Positions 53,455-62,188 of a stretch of 64,000 nt of DNA are shown piece after piece. The translations under genes and the position numbers were made by a program. How positions within the stretch are numbered: position 1 is the stretch's first letter; every line of letters begins with the position of its first letter. This stretch comes from Maritimibacter sp. (GTDB lineage: Bacteria > Pseudomonadota > Alphaproteobacteria > Rhodobacterales > Rhodobacteraceae). The stretch is from contig CP051232.1 in NCBI GenBank assembly GCA_017792445.1, positions 372,001 through 436,000 of the forward strand, given 5' to 3'. Under the pieces are notes generated by a model. That model was not told the DNA's origin. It did no database searches and saw nothing but the letters and a program-made list of their open reading frames with translations.

Positions 53455-54408
53455 TCAGGCGCCCGCGTCGGTCAGCCGCGACAGGTCCTCGGCCGACAGC
53501 TTCAGCTCTGCCGCCTTCGCGAAGCTTTCGACCTGCGCGACGCTGGTGGCAGAGGCGATCGGCGCGGTCACGCCCTCGCGCGCGATGATCCACGCAAGCG
53601 CGACTTCGGCCGGCTTGGCGCCGTGCGCGCCCGCCACGTCTTCCAGCACGTCCAGAATGCGCAAGCCGCGGTCGTTCAGGTATTTCTCGACCATCCCGCC
53701 GCGCTGACGCCCCTCGAGATCCGCTTTCGAGCGGTATTTGCCAGACAGGAAACCCGCCGCGAGGCTGAAGTAGGTCACAACACCGATATCGTTCTTCATG
53801 CACAATTCGCGCAGACCGCCATCCAGCGCGTCGCGGTCGTAAAGATTGTATTCCGGCTGGACCACCTGATAGGCGGGCAGCCCCTCGGCCTTCGACGCCT
53901 CGAGCGCGGCGGTCAGAAGCGCCACGTCGTAGTTCGAAGCGCCGACGGCCTTGATCTTGCCGGCCTTCAGCAGCTTGTCGTACGCGCCCAGCGTTTCGGC
54001 GTGGGTGACCTCTGAATCCGGCCAGTGCGAGAAATACAGGTCGACATAATCGACACCGAGCCGCGCCAGCGACTTGTCGGCGGCCTTCAGGATCCACGCC
54101 TCGGACAGGCCCTTCTCGCCCGGGCCGCCCATGTCGCTGCCGACCTTAGTGAACAGCTTCACCTTGTCGCGCATGCCGGGGCGCGCCTTGAACCAGTTGC
54201 CCAGAACCTCTTCGGATTCGCCGCCCGTGTGCCCCTCGGCCCAGGCCGAGTAGACGTCGGCGGTGTCGATCGCGTCGAAGCCGTGGTCGACGAAAGCGTC
54301 GAGCACGCGGAAGCTTTCGGCTTCATCGGCGGTCCAGCCCAGCACGTTGCCGCCGAACACGATGGGCGCGATGTCGAAACCGGTGGTTCCCAGTGTCCTC
54401 TTGTCCAT
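53455..54408 (-). CDS. Aldo/keto reductase
   Basis: 317 residues, an NADPH-dependent TIM-barrel oxidoreductase. Visible features: GFDAIDTADVYSAW with the catalytic Asp and Tyr, LFTKVGSDMG (Lys), YVDLYFSHWPD (His), the GASNYDVALL loop, and the C-terminal cofactor loop SATSVAQVESFAKA. It belongs to the large YajO/PdxI-like group of general aldehyde and ketone reducers; its substrate cannot be told. ATG 54408 follows CAGGAGA. It diverges from the phosphorelay genes across 234 bp. Confidence 0.92.
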   Translation of the reverse strand: MDKRTLGTTGFDIAPIVFGGNVLGWTADEAESFRVLDAFVDHGFDAIDTADVYSAWAEGHTGGESEEVLGNWFKARPGMRDKVKLFTKVGSDMGGPGEKGLSEAWILKAADKSLARLGVDYVDLYFSHWPDSEVTHAETLGAYDKLLKAGKIKAVGASNYDVALLTAALEASKAEGLPAYQVVQPEYNLYDRDALDGGLRELCMKNDIGVVTYFSLAAGFLSGKYRSKADLEGRQRGGMVEKYLNDRGLRILDVLEDVAGAHGAKPAEVALAWIIAREGVTAPIASATSVAQVESFAKAAELKLSAEDLSRLTDAGA

Positions 54409-54642
54409 GATCTTTCTCCTGTTTTTCCGGGCCGGCCAAGCCAAGGGCGGCCGCATCCCGTCTTCGGTCCAGTTAGCGCCCGACACTCCGTTGCAACCCG
54501 CGAGGGGGCGCAAACCATGTTTGTGCCAGCGGCATACCTTTCCCGATCCACACGAGGAGATTGCGCGCAGGTGTCGGATTCACCCGGACTTAACCCGCAT
54601 GGGCATAACGTTCCGCGCGGGGCTACGACCGGAGGAATTGGG

Positions 54643-55365
54643 ATGCTGCGTGACAATACGGCGGCCATGGCGCTACATGAATTCAACGGGGCGGGCAACG
54701 CGCCACCGGCAGTTCTGATCCTTGACGACCAGGAAATAGACCGCCTGCGCCTGCGCCGGGTCTGCGGCAAGGCCGGGCTTCAACCCGACTATTCCGAGGC
54801 CGCGACGCTGGAACAGTTCCGCGCCGCGTTGGACCGGCAGGCGTATCAGGTGATCTTTCTCGACTACCACCTTGGGATGGAAACCGGGTTGGACGCCCTG
54901 AAAATCGCGAAGGACCATGCGCTTCAGCGCGACGCGATCCTGATCATGGTGACCAGTGTCGGCCAGCACGACGTGATCATCGAGGCGATGCGCTCTGGCT
55001 GCTCGGACTATATCATCAAGGAAGAACTTGGCCCCGAGATGCTGCGCAAGGCGATCACCGGCGCGTTCGAGCGGCGCATTCTGCTGGCCGCGCTGGCGGG
55101 CAACCAGCAGGTCGGCGAACTTGGCGCAGCGCTGCAAAGCTTTCTGACCTCCAGCGCGCCGGAACTGCAATCCATCCTGACCGAGATGATGCATGGTGTC
55201 TGGCGCATCCGGAACAGCGCCGGGACAGACCCGGAAACGCGCAAGGACACGCTGGTGGTCACCCGCTCTTGCGGCGAACTCGCGCGCTTTCTGGACGAAC
55301 TGAAGTCCATCGCGGACGGCACCCCTTCGCTTTCGGGTCAAACAGACCGGCACACCGGGGGGTGA
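54643..55365 (+). CDS. Response regulator with receiver domain and helical C-terminus, no DNA-binding output
   Basis: 240 residues. Receiver domain of about 22-145 with acidic pocket Asp28-Asp29, phospho-acceptor Asp74 (FLDYHLG), the threonine in MVTSVG and Lys in IIKEEL. Residues 150-240 are helical without a known output motif. ATG 54643 has a perfect GGAGGAATTGGG site. It is the first gene of a five-gene phosphorelay cluster, six bases before the sensor kinase gene, so it probably takes phosphate from that kinase. Confidence 0.88.
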   Translation: MLRDNTAAMALHEFNGAGNAPPAVLILDDQEIDRLRLRRVCGKAGLQPDYSEAATLEQFRAALDRQAYQVIFLDYHLGMETGLDALKIAKDHALQRDAILIMVTSVGQHDVIIEAMRSGCSDYIIKEELGPEMLRKAITGAFERRILLAALAGNQQVGELGAALQSFLTSSAPELQSILTEMMHGVWRIRNSAGTDPETRKDTLVVTRSCGELARFLDELKSIADGTPSLSGQTDRHTGG

Positions 55366-55371
55366 CCACGC

Positions 55372-57621
55372 ATGAGACTGCACATCAAGATCATTCTGTT
55401 GGCCTTGATTTCAACGGTTTTCGTGTCCATCCTGTTCGCGCTGATGTCGTTCCACTATGTCCGGGTGCAGGGCGACGAAGAGGCGCGGCGCTATCTTCGT
55501 GCGACCGCCGCCCTGTATTCCAAACAGATCGAGGACTCGCTGCGCCGGATGGAGCGTGACGCGCGAAGCCTTTCTGGAACCCCTCCGATCTCCGGCCTTA
55601 TCCGTGCCATGCGCGCACCTGACGGGCTCGACCCCCATGACGGCACCTCGGCGGCGCTGTGGCGGGCGCGGCTGGTGCAGATCTTTCGCGCCGTGCTTCG
55701 GAACACGACGCATTTCACGCAGATCCGCTATATCGGACTGGACGACAACTGGGCCGAACTGGTCCGGGTCGACCGAACCGACTCTGGTGTGCATGTCGTT
55801 CCGCTGGCCGAGATGCAGGCCAAGGGAAACGAGCCGTATCTCGCCCCGCTGCAACGCGCCCCGATGGCCGAGGGGTATTTTTCTGACGTGACGCTGAACC
55901 GCGAACACGGGCGCGATGTCGGCCCGGCAACCATCCGGTACGTCGTACCGGTATTCGATGCCGAGGGCGCGCTGTTCGGGGCCCTGGTGATCAACGCCGA
56001 CTATGAAAAGCTGCTGCGCTCCGCGGCCCCCAGCCTTGGCGCGGACTTCACCGTCACCGCGGTGACCAGTGCGCTTGACCACATGACTTGGGACGCGACC
56101 GGCGTGTCGCCCCTGCAGTTCCACAGCGAAGCCGGTTGGACGCCGCCACCACATGCGGCGTTGCTTGATGGCCCCGCCGGACGGCTTGTAGTGGCGGACG
56201 AGGCCGCGGTTGTCACCGTCCCCGTGTTCGAACGCCGCCCCGACCGCCCGTTCTCATTGCATATCCAGACGGCCCTTCCGCTGTCGGTGCTCCGGTTGCC
56301 GGCCCAGCGCGTCTTTACGCTGGAAATCGCGGCAGGGGCGATCGTGACCGTTCTGGCCGGATTGTTGTCCTATCTCCTCGGTCGCCAGTTGACGATGCCG
56401 CTGCGCACCCTTTCAGAAGCGATCCGGTCGTACCGCGTTTCCGGCACGCCACTTCCCGATCTGCCGGCGGGACGCGACGAAGTCGGCGAACTTGCCCGCG
56501 CGTTCCAAAGCATGGCGGACGATTTGATCCGCGAAAGCGCCAGATCGAAAGCGATGGTTCACGGCGTCGCCGACGCCATTTTCTCGGTCGATGCGAAAGG
56601 CCGCATCGAAGAAGCGAACCCCGTCGCGCTGGAGCTGTTCGGCTATTCCCGCGACGAACTGATCGGACAGGAACTGTCGATGCTTGTCCCGGAAGAGATC
56701 CGCGCCGCTCATCGCGGCTATGTGCGCGAGGCCGTGGTGCCGACCCGCCGCAAGATGGGCTTCAACCGCGCCATCAGCGGTGTGCGCAAGGACGGAAGCC
56801 GCATCCCGCTGGAAATCACGATCAGTCGGGCCGTCTACGACGGCGCCACGCATTTCATCGGTGTCGTGCACGACATCTCGGAACGTGTGGAAAGCCGCCG
56901 GATGCAGTCGTTGATCGAAGCGCTGTCGCGCTCGAACGAGGAACTCGACCGTTTCGCCTTTGTCGCATCGCACGACCTGAAAGCGCCGTTGCGCGTGATC
57001 GACAACGCCTCGCGCTGGCTGGAAGAAGACCTTGCAGAGCACATGACGGACGACACTCGCGAAAGCATGACCATGTTGCGCAACCGCGTCGCGCGGATGG
57101 AGCGTCTGCTGGATGACCTGTTGCTGCATTCGCGTATCGGGCGGGTGCCCGTCGCGTCGCAGGTCGTCACCGGGGCCGAACTGGAACATTCCCTGCGAGA
57201 ACTGATCGACCTGCCGGACGGGTTCCGCTTTGAGACCGGCGACGCGCTGGCCGGGATTTCGCTGCCTCGGATGCCGGTGCAGGCGGTGCTTTTGAACCTT
57301 GTCAGCAACGCCATCAAGCACCACGACCGCGACACTGGGCTGGTGCGGCTGGACGTTACCGAAACCCATGAGGGGTTCGAGTTCACGGTGACGGACGACG
57401 GCCCCGGCATCCCGCCCGAGTACCACGAGAAAGTGTTCGAGCTGTTCCAGACCCTGCGCCCCCGCGACGTGGTCGAAGGCAGCGGCATGGGCCTTGCCAT
57501 GGTGCGCAAACACGCCGAGGTCGCAGGCGGCAGCATCACGGTGGACTCTGACGGAACCCGTGGCACGCGCTTTCGCCTGATCTGGCCCCGTGTGCCGCAA
57601 ACCGGGACACTCGCGGCATGA
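55372..57621 (+). CDS. Membrane sensor histidine kinase with periplasmic Cache-like domain, HAMP and PAS
   Basis: 749 residues. Membrane helix 1 at about 5-27 and helix 2 at about 318-340 enclose a periplasmic sensor of about 290 residues (Cache-like: FTQIRYIGLDDNWAELVRVD; IRYVVPVFDAEGALFGALVINADY). A HAMP linker, a PAS domain (about 390-505), the H-box FVASHDLKAPLRV and an ATPase domain (DDGPGIP; GSGMGLAMV) follow. The His-Asp-Leu-Lys-Ala-Pro H-box is the bacteriophytochrome-like kinase type, which commonly signals to small stand-alone regulators. The stop overlaps the next regulator gene (ATGA). Confidence 0.92.
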   Translation: MRLHIKIILLALISTVFVSILFALMSFHYVRVQGDEEARRYLRATAALYSKQIEDSLRRMERDARSLSGTPPISGLIRAMRAPDGLDPHDGTSAALWRARLVQIFRAVLRNTTHFTQIRYIGLDDNWAELVRVDRTDSGVHVVPLAEMQAKGNEPYLAPLQRAPMAEGYFSDVTLNREHGRDVGPATIRYVVPVFDAEGALFGALVINADYEKLLRSAAPSLGADFTVTAVTSALDHMTWDATGVSPLQFHSEAGWTPPPHAALLDGPAGRLVVADEAAVVTVPVFERRPDRPFSLHIQTALPLSVLRLPAQRVFTLEIAAGAIVTVLAGLLSYLLGRQLTMPLRTLSEAIRSYRVSGTPLPDLPAGRDEVGELARAFQSMADDLIRESARSKAMVHGVADAIFSVDAKGRIEEANPVALELFGYSRDELIGQELSMLVPEEIRAAHRGYVREAVVPTRRKMGFNRAISGVRKDGSRIPLEITISRAVYDGATHFIGVVHDISERVESRRMQSLIEALSRSNEELDRFAFVASHDLKAPLRVIDNASRWLEEDLAEHMTDDTRESMTMLRNRVARMERLLDDLLLHSRIGRVPVASQVVTGAELEHSLRELIDLPDGFRFETGDALAGISLPRMPVQAVLLNLVSNAIKHHDRDTGLVRLDVTETHEGFEFTVTDDGPGIPPEYHEKVFELFQTLRPRDVVEGSGMGLAMVRKHAEVAGGSITVDSDGTRGTRFRLIWPRVPQTGTLAA

Positions 57622-58079
57622 GGGGCGGCGGCGACGTTCTGGACCGCCCGCTGTGCATCGTCCTGGTCGAGGATGACGACGGCGATGCAAAGGCGGTGAC
57701 CCGCGCCTTCGCCGGGCTTGGCGAGGACTGCTCGATCTTCCGCGTCCGCGACGGGGTCGAGGCGCTTGCCCTTCTGCGCGGCGAAAGCGGTCGCGCCCCG
57801 CGCACCTATGTTCTGATCGCGGACCTGAACCTGCCACGGATGGGCGGGATCGAACTGCTGCGCACGATCCGCGACGACCCCGACCTGCGGCGCGCGGTGG
57901 CCTTCGTGATGACCACCAGCGCGGACGACCGCGACATGCAGGCCGCGTATGCCTATCACGCGGCCGGCTATATCCTGAAACAGAACGCGGGCCGGGATTT
58001 CGGCAGGCTGGTCGCGGCGATCGACCGCTTCTGGCGGCTTGTCGAACTGCCCGACATGCGCGGCGCATCGGGAGAGTAA
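57618..58079 (+). CDS. Single-domain response regulator (Rcp1-like)
   Basis: 153 residues, receiver domain only. Phospho-acceptor Asp69 (LIADLNLPRMGG), acidic residues Glu18-Asp19-Asp20, the TTS threonine/serine and Lys in YILKQN are all present. Proteins of this kind pair with kinases having the HDLKAP H-box, like the one encoded just upstream with which it overlaps by four bases. With no output domain it probably passes phosphate on or works through protein contacts. Confidence 0.92.
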   Translation: MRGGGDVLDRPLCIVLVEDDDGDAKAVTRAFAGLGEDCSIFRVRDGVEALALLRGESGRAPRTYVLIADLNLPRMGGIELLRTIRDDPDLRRAVAFVMTTSADDRDMQAAYAYHAAGYILKQNAGRDFGRLVAAIDRFWRLVELPDMRGASGE

Positions 58080-58080
58080 G

Positions 58081-59205
58081 ATGACCCGGTTGAACATCCT
58101 GATCGTCGATGACGACGACGCCGACCGCAAGATGATCCGCCGGCTGATCGACGCAAGCGGGCTGGACGTCACCATCCACGAGGCCGGCTGTCGGGCGGAC
58201 ATGCTGGCTTTGCGCCCGCCGGTGGTCGATGCGATCTTCCTGGACTACCGGCTGCCCGACGCGGACGGGCTGGAACTGGTGACGCCGGCACTGGACCGGT
58301 GGCCGCGCTGCGCGGTGATCCTTGTTACGGGTCAGGGGGACGAGGACCTTGCCAAGTCCGCGATCCTGCAAGGCGCGACGGACTACATTCCGAAGCGGTC
58401 GCTAAGTGCGAACGCGGTGACGCGGATGCTAGAGAACAGCGTGCAGGCGGCGCGCCTGCGCTGGCAGATCGAAGAACAGCGGACCGAGCTTGAGCTGTTC
58501 TCGGATACGCTTGTGCATGACCTGAAGGCCCCGATCCGGGCGGTCGCGTTCTTCGGCGATCAGGCGGAGGAGGACCTGAACAACGGCGACATCGACGCCG
58601 CGCGCGAGGCGATCGATTTCGTCCAGAGGGCAAACCGGCAGATGCGCAACCTGATCGACTGCCTTGCCGATCACATCCGAAACGACCGCGTGCAGGTCAC
58701 CGAAAACGTCAGCCTCGCAACGCTTGTGTCCGAAGCGACGACCGCGCTGACCGGCGAGATTGCGGAAAGCGATGCCAGCGTCGCGGTGCAGGACGGCGAC
58801 CTGCATCTGCGATGCATCCGCCCGCAGATCGTGCAACTGCTGCAGAACCTGATCGGCAACGCGATCAAATACGCGGGCGCGACGCGGCCCGAGATCTCGA
58901 TTTCGGCCACCGCGGAGGACGGCGTGACCCATCTTGTCGTGGCGGACAACGGCGTCGGCATCGACGAAGGCTATCGCACCCGCATATTCGAGCCGTTCCG
59001 CCGGATTGACGGCACCAACCGTCCCGCGGGAACCGGGCTTGGTCTTGCCACCTGCCGCAAGATCGCGCTGCGCCATGCCGGCCACATCTGGTGCGCGCCT
59101 GATCCCGGGGGCGGCAGCCAGTTTCACGTCCTGCTGGGGCAGGTCCCGGTTCCGATCTCGTCCCCGCCCGTGGCAACGGTCGTGCCGCGCAGCCACGTGG
59201 CCTGA
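58081..59205 (+). CDS. Hybrid protein: receiver domain followed by histidine kinase
   Basis: 374 residues. A receiver domain (1-120; Asp55 in FLDYRLPD, Lys105) comes first, then a coiled coil and a soluble kinase core with H-box His146 (LVHDLKAPIRA), N-box NLIGNAIKYA, DNGVGID and GTGLGLATC. There is no membrane helix. A kinase controlled by its own N-terminal receiver fits a middle step in a phosphorelay: input from the membrane kinase, output to the small regulator that follows. It starts one base after the previous stop. Confidence 0.92.
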   Translation: MTRLNILIVDDDDADRKMIRRLIDASGLDVTIHEAGCRADMLALRPPVVDAIFLDYRLPDADGLELVTPALDRWPRCAVILVTGQGDEDLAKSAILQGATDYIPKRSLSANAVTRMLENSVQAARLRWQIEEQRTELELFSDTLVHDLKAPIRAVAFFGDQAEEDLNNGDIDAAREAIDFVQRANRQMRNLIDCLADHIRNDRVQVTENVSLATLVSEATTALTGEIAESDASVAVQDGDLHLRCIRPQIVQLLQNLIGNAIKYAGATRPEISISATAEDGVTHLVVADNGVGIDEGYRTRIFEPFRRIDGTNRPAGTGLGLATCRKIALRHAGHIWCAPDPGGGSQFHVLLGQVPVPISSPPVATVVPRSHVA

Positions 59206-59209
59206 CCGG

Positions 59210-59620
59210 ATGGGGGGCACGCAGCAATTCCGCCGCTCGCCGGACATCCTTGTGGTCGAGGATTCCGCGCTGGACCGCGAGATGATGCGCCGTGTTCTGG
59301 CAAAGCACCCCGCGGGTCACGAATTCCTGTTCGTGGACACCGTCGCGCGCGCCCGCGAGACCGTCGCGAAGTGCCGCGTCCGAATGATATTTCTGGACAA
59401 CACGCTGCCGGACGGACATGGCGCGAACCTTGCCGTCGAACTGAACGACGCGGCCGCGCATCGCAATATTCCCGTGATCCTTGTCAGCGACTGGCCGTCG
59501 CCGTTCATGTACGCCAAGGCCAAGTCGCCCAATGTCCGCGAGATCTGGCGGAAGGAAGAGTTCGATTTGGACAACGTCAGCCGGGTGATCGGCGAACAGA
59601 TGCGGTCCGGTCTGTGCTGA
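59210..59620 (+). CDS. Single-domain response regulator
   Basis: 136 residues, receiver domain only, with Glu17-Asp18, Asp63 (IFLDNTLPDG) and the lysine in EIWRKEEF. The usual Thr/Ser position is a serine (LVSDWP). ATG 59210 is four bases past the preceding stop. It is the last of the phosphorelay genes, and a 253-bp gap follows. No DNA-binding part is present anywhere in the cluster. Confidence 0.88.
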   Translation: MGGTQQFRRSPDILVVEDSALDREMMRRVLAKHPAGHEFLFVDTVARARETVAKCRVRMIFLDNTLPDGHGANLAVELNDAAAHRNIPVILVSDWPSPFMYAKAKSPNVREIWRKEEFDLDNVSRVIGEQMRSGLC

Positions 59621-59802
59621 CAGGTGACAACTCTCCCACCGCCTGCAGATGGAACCGATAGCGGAAACCCAGGGCAACGGAGCGGTCGCCATCCCGCCCA
59701 CTGTCGACCCGGCGTGGACCGGCCGTGCCCGCACTTGCCCCGCTATCCCGGCGCGGTCCTTCGTGTCGCCCCGGACTCTGCCGCAAGGGGATCGCGCTGC
59801 CG

Positions 59803-59818
59803 TTAACTGTTTGTAAAC
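59803..59818 (+). promoter_or_regulatory. CtrA-like binding site
   Basis: TTAAC-TGTTT-GTAAAC matches the alphaproteobacterial CtrA palindrome TTAAC-N5-GTTAAC in all but one defined base. It lies 56 bases before ATG 59874, in the only AT-rich part of the 253-bp gap. CtrA controls motility, signalling and gene-transfer-agent genes in Rhodobacterales. Confidence 0.5.
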
Positions 59819-59873
59819 CCCTGCGGTTCTACCACCTTGGCATGACAGTCGAGACACCGTGGAGAGGTCGCAA

Positions 59874-60521
59874 ATGAAGGATGTTGTCCCGTCACCTGCC
59901 GCCAGAGCGATCATTCACCTGACACGGCCGGACGGTCCGGACGAGAGGCATTTTGTCGTCGACAGCATCAACGTCAGTTCCTTGGAAATGACCCTGACCC
60001 TGTCGAAGCTCAAGCAACGCACCTTCGCCGAAGCGGTCAATCCCGAGATCGTGCGATCCGTGCTGGCGCATATGGGCGAGCGGCACGGCGAGCTGGTGTC
60101 CTTCCCGGATATCGAAATCGTGTCAGACGACCTTGTCGCGCGGGGCCTGCGGGTGATGACCCGCGCATCTTCGGCGGGCGAACTTCGGGTCGCCGTGCAT
60201 GTCGAACGGATCTATTCCTCGTGGTACTCGCTGCTGCAAGAGCCCAACCGCCCCCGCACGCTGGAGGATTTTTCCGACTACGTTGCGGTCCGGGCGTTGT
60301 TCGATGTTGTTCTGCCTTGCCTGAACGTCGCCTCGGTCAGTCCCTTGCTGTGGGGCGACGACGGGCAGAAACTGACCGCGCTGTCGTCGCGGATCGGCGA
60401 AGCGGTCGCCGACCTTGGCTTTTATTCCGAACTGATCATGCGGCACATCCGCGAGAAGGAAGACCGGCGCGGCGCCGCGGCGCGGGGGCCCGTCCCCTAT
60501 CTGGATTGCGCCGATCCCTGA
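59874..60521 (+). CDS. Protein of unknown function behind a CtrA-like site
   Basis: 215 residues that I do not recognise. No signal peptide or membrane helix is evident. The N-half looks alpha/beta (AIIHLTRPDGPDERHFVVDS; LVSFPDIEIVSDDLVARGLRVM), and the C-half is helical with aromatic residues (YSSWYSLLQEPNRP; LYF-like GFYSELIMRHIREKED). GGAGAGG precedes ATG 59874 by about six bases. It follows the phosphorelay genes on the same strand but has its own upstream region with a CtrA-like site, so it may belong to the cell-cycle or motility regulon. Confidence 0.7.
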   Translation: MKDVVPSPAARAIIHLTRPDGPDERHFVVDSINVSSLEMTLTLSKLKQRTFAEAVNPEIVRSVLAHMGERHGELVSFPDIEIVSDDLVARGLRVMTRASSAGELRVAVHVERIYSSWYSLLQEPNRPRTLEDFSDYVAVRALFDVVLPCLNVASVSPLLWGDDGQKLTALSSRIGEAVADLGFYSELIMRHIREKEDRRGAAARGPVPYLDCADP

Positions 60522-60536
60522 CCGCGCGGTAGTCCC

Positions 60537-62177
60537 TCAGGCCTCGACCCCGGCGGCGGACAGTTTCTCGAACAGGCGCGCCACGGCTTCCGCGCCCGGA
60601 TCGACATGCCCGCGCAACTGGTCCGGATTGACATAGGCCGCACGGCCCGCCTTGGCGCGCAGCATCTCTGCCGTGCTGTCCGCACCTTCGCGTGCCGCAG
60701 TCGCAGCGGCGGCAAGGTCTCCGTCGGCAAGGTGTTGCAGCGCCGGGTGCAGGGCATCCACCATCGTCCGGTCGCCCAGTTCGGCGCCGCCGACCTCTTG
60801 CATCCGGTCCAGCCCGGCTTTCAGCGCCTCGCGGATCGGCATGCCACTGGACGCCGCGTCACCGGCGGCGGCGAAGAAAATCGCCAGCAACACGCCCGAA
60901 GACCCGCCCATGGTCTGGCTCAGTTCCTGACCGATGGCGCGGTACAGCTGGGTGTGATCCGCAAGCGGAAGGTCGTCCATCGCATGGACCAGCGCCCGCG
61001 CGGCGGTCGCCAGCGTGGTGCCGGTATCGCCGTCCCCGGTCCGCGCATCAAGGGTGTTCAGATCAGCCTCGCAGGCGATCAGGATTTCGCAGCACCGGGT
61101 CAGGAAGGCGCGGGTCGCGGGATGATCCGACGGCAGCGGCTTGATCGGGCGCAGGCCGTCAGGCAGTTCGCGGATCTCGACTGGCGACAGGGCGCTGACG
61201 CCGGGCCATGCGATCACGGGCGTTTCGGATTGCAGCGCTGCCAGTTCCTCGGCATCCGCCGGAAAGACCGAAACCGAGAAGCCGCGCATCTCAAGCGATG
61301 TCATCATCGCGGCGGGGCCGATGATGAATTTCAGCCGGTCCGCGATGGCGGAGTTCGCAAGCTCGTAGGCCAACACCTGCATTTCCAGCACCGACGCGCC
61401 GCCAAGGTTGTTCAGCAGCGCGACATGCGGCACGCCGGCGGGCATGTGGCCCGACAGCTTGTCGGCTACCATGCCGACCGCCGTGCGGGCGTCGATGTAG
61501 TCGACCTGTTCCACCCCGGCCTCGCCGTGGATGCCAAGGCCCAGCTCGGCCTTGCCCGGCGGGATGCGGTCTTCTTTCGGCACGCCCGGCACCATGCAGG
61601 TGTCAAGCGACATGCCGATGGACCGGACGCGGCTGATCACCTTCTCTGCCGCTGCCGTGACCGTGGCAAGGTCGGCGCCCCCCTCGGCCAGCGCGCCCGC
61701 GACCTTGTGCACCAGCAACGTGCCCGCAACGCCGCGTGCCTGCGGCAAGTCGGGCAGCGCCACGTCGTCATCCACGATCACCATGCTGACGTTCAGACCG
61801 AAGGCCCGCGCCCGTTCCGCCGCAAGGCCGAAGTTCAGGCGATCGCCGGTGTAGTTCTTCACGATCAGCAGGCAGCCCGCCGGACCGGTGACCGCAAGTA
61901 TGCCCGCAAGCACAGCGTCCACCGAGGGCGAGGCGAAGACGTCGCCGCAGATCGCAGCCGTCAGCATCCCCTGCCCCAGAAAGCCCGCGTGCGACGGTTC
62001 GTGCCCCGACCCGCCGCCCGAGACCAATGCCACTTTCGAGCGGTCCCAGTCGGTCCGCACCACCGCGCGAATATGCGGGTAGCCGTCCAGCCGCGCCAGC
62101 CTACCGCCGGAACATGCAATTAGGCCGTCCACCGCCTCGTTAACGATGTCTTCCTTGCTGTTCATAAATAGGGTCAT
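60537..62177 (-). CDS. Dihydroxyacetone kinase, ATP-dependent, DhaK-DhaL fusion
   Basis: 546 residues. The DhaK half (1-330) has GGGSGHEPSHAGFLGQGM and the substrate-binding histidine in GIHGEAG, which links covalently to the ketose carbonyl. The DhaL half (about 350-546) has the ATP/Mg motif DARTGDGDTGTTLA and MGGSSGVLL. It phosphorylates dihydroxyacetone or a related short ketose such as erythrulose. Of two in-frame ATG codons, 62177 is better spaced from GAAGGAG than 62183. It is downstream of two sugar-type ABC ATPases, so it likely acts on their imported substrate. Confidence 0.92.
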   Translation of the reverse strand: MTLFMNSKEDIVNEAVDGLIACSGGRLARLDGYPHIRAVVRTDWDRSKVALVSGGGSGHEPSHAGFLGQGMLTAAICGDVFASPSVDAVLAGILAVTGPAGCLLIVKNYTGDRLNFGLAAERARAFGLNVSMVIVDDDVALPDLPQARGVAGTLLVHKVAGALAEGGADLATVTAAAEKVISRVRSIGMSLDTCMVPGVPKEDRIPPGKAELGLGIHGEAGVEQVDYIDARTAVGMVADKLSGHMPAGVPHVALLNNLGGASVLEMQVLAYELANSAIADRLKFIIGPAAMMTSLEMRGFSVSVFPADAEELAALQSETPVIAWPGVSALSPVEIRELPDGLRPIKPLPSDHPATRAFLTRCCEILIACEADLNTLDARTGDGDTGTTLATAARALVHAMDDLPLADHTQLYRAIGQELSQTMGGSSGVLLAIFFAAAGDAASSGMPIREALKAGLDRMQEVGGAELGDRTMVDALHPALQHLADGDLAAAATAAREGADSTAEMLRAKAGRAAYVNPDQLRGHVDPGAEAVARLFEKLSAAGVEA

Positions 62178-62188
62178 CGTCATCTCCT

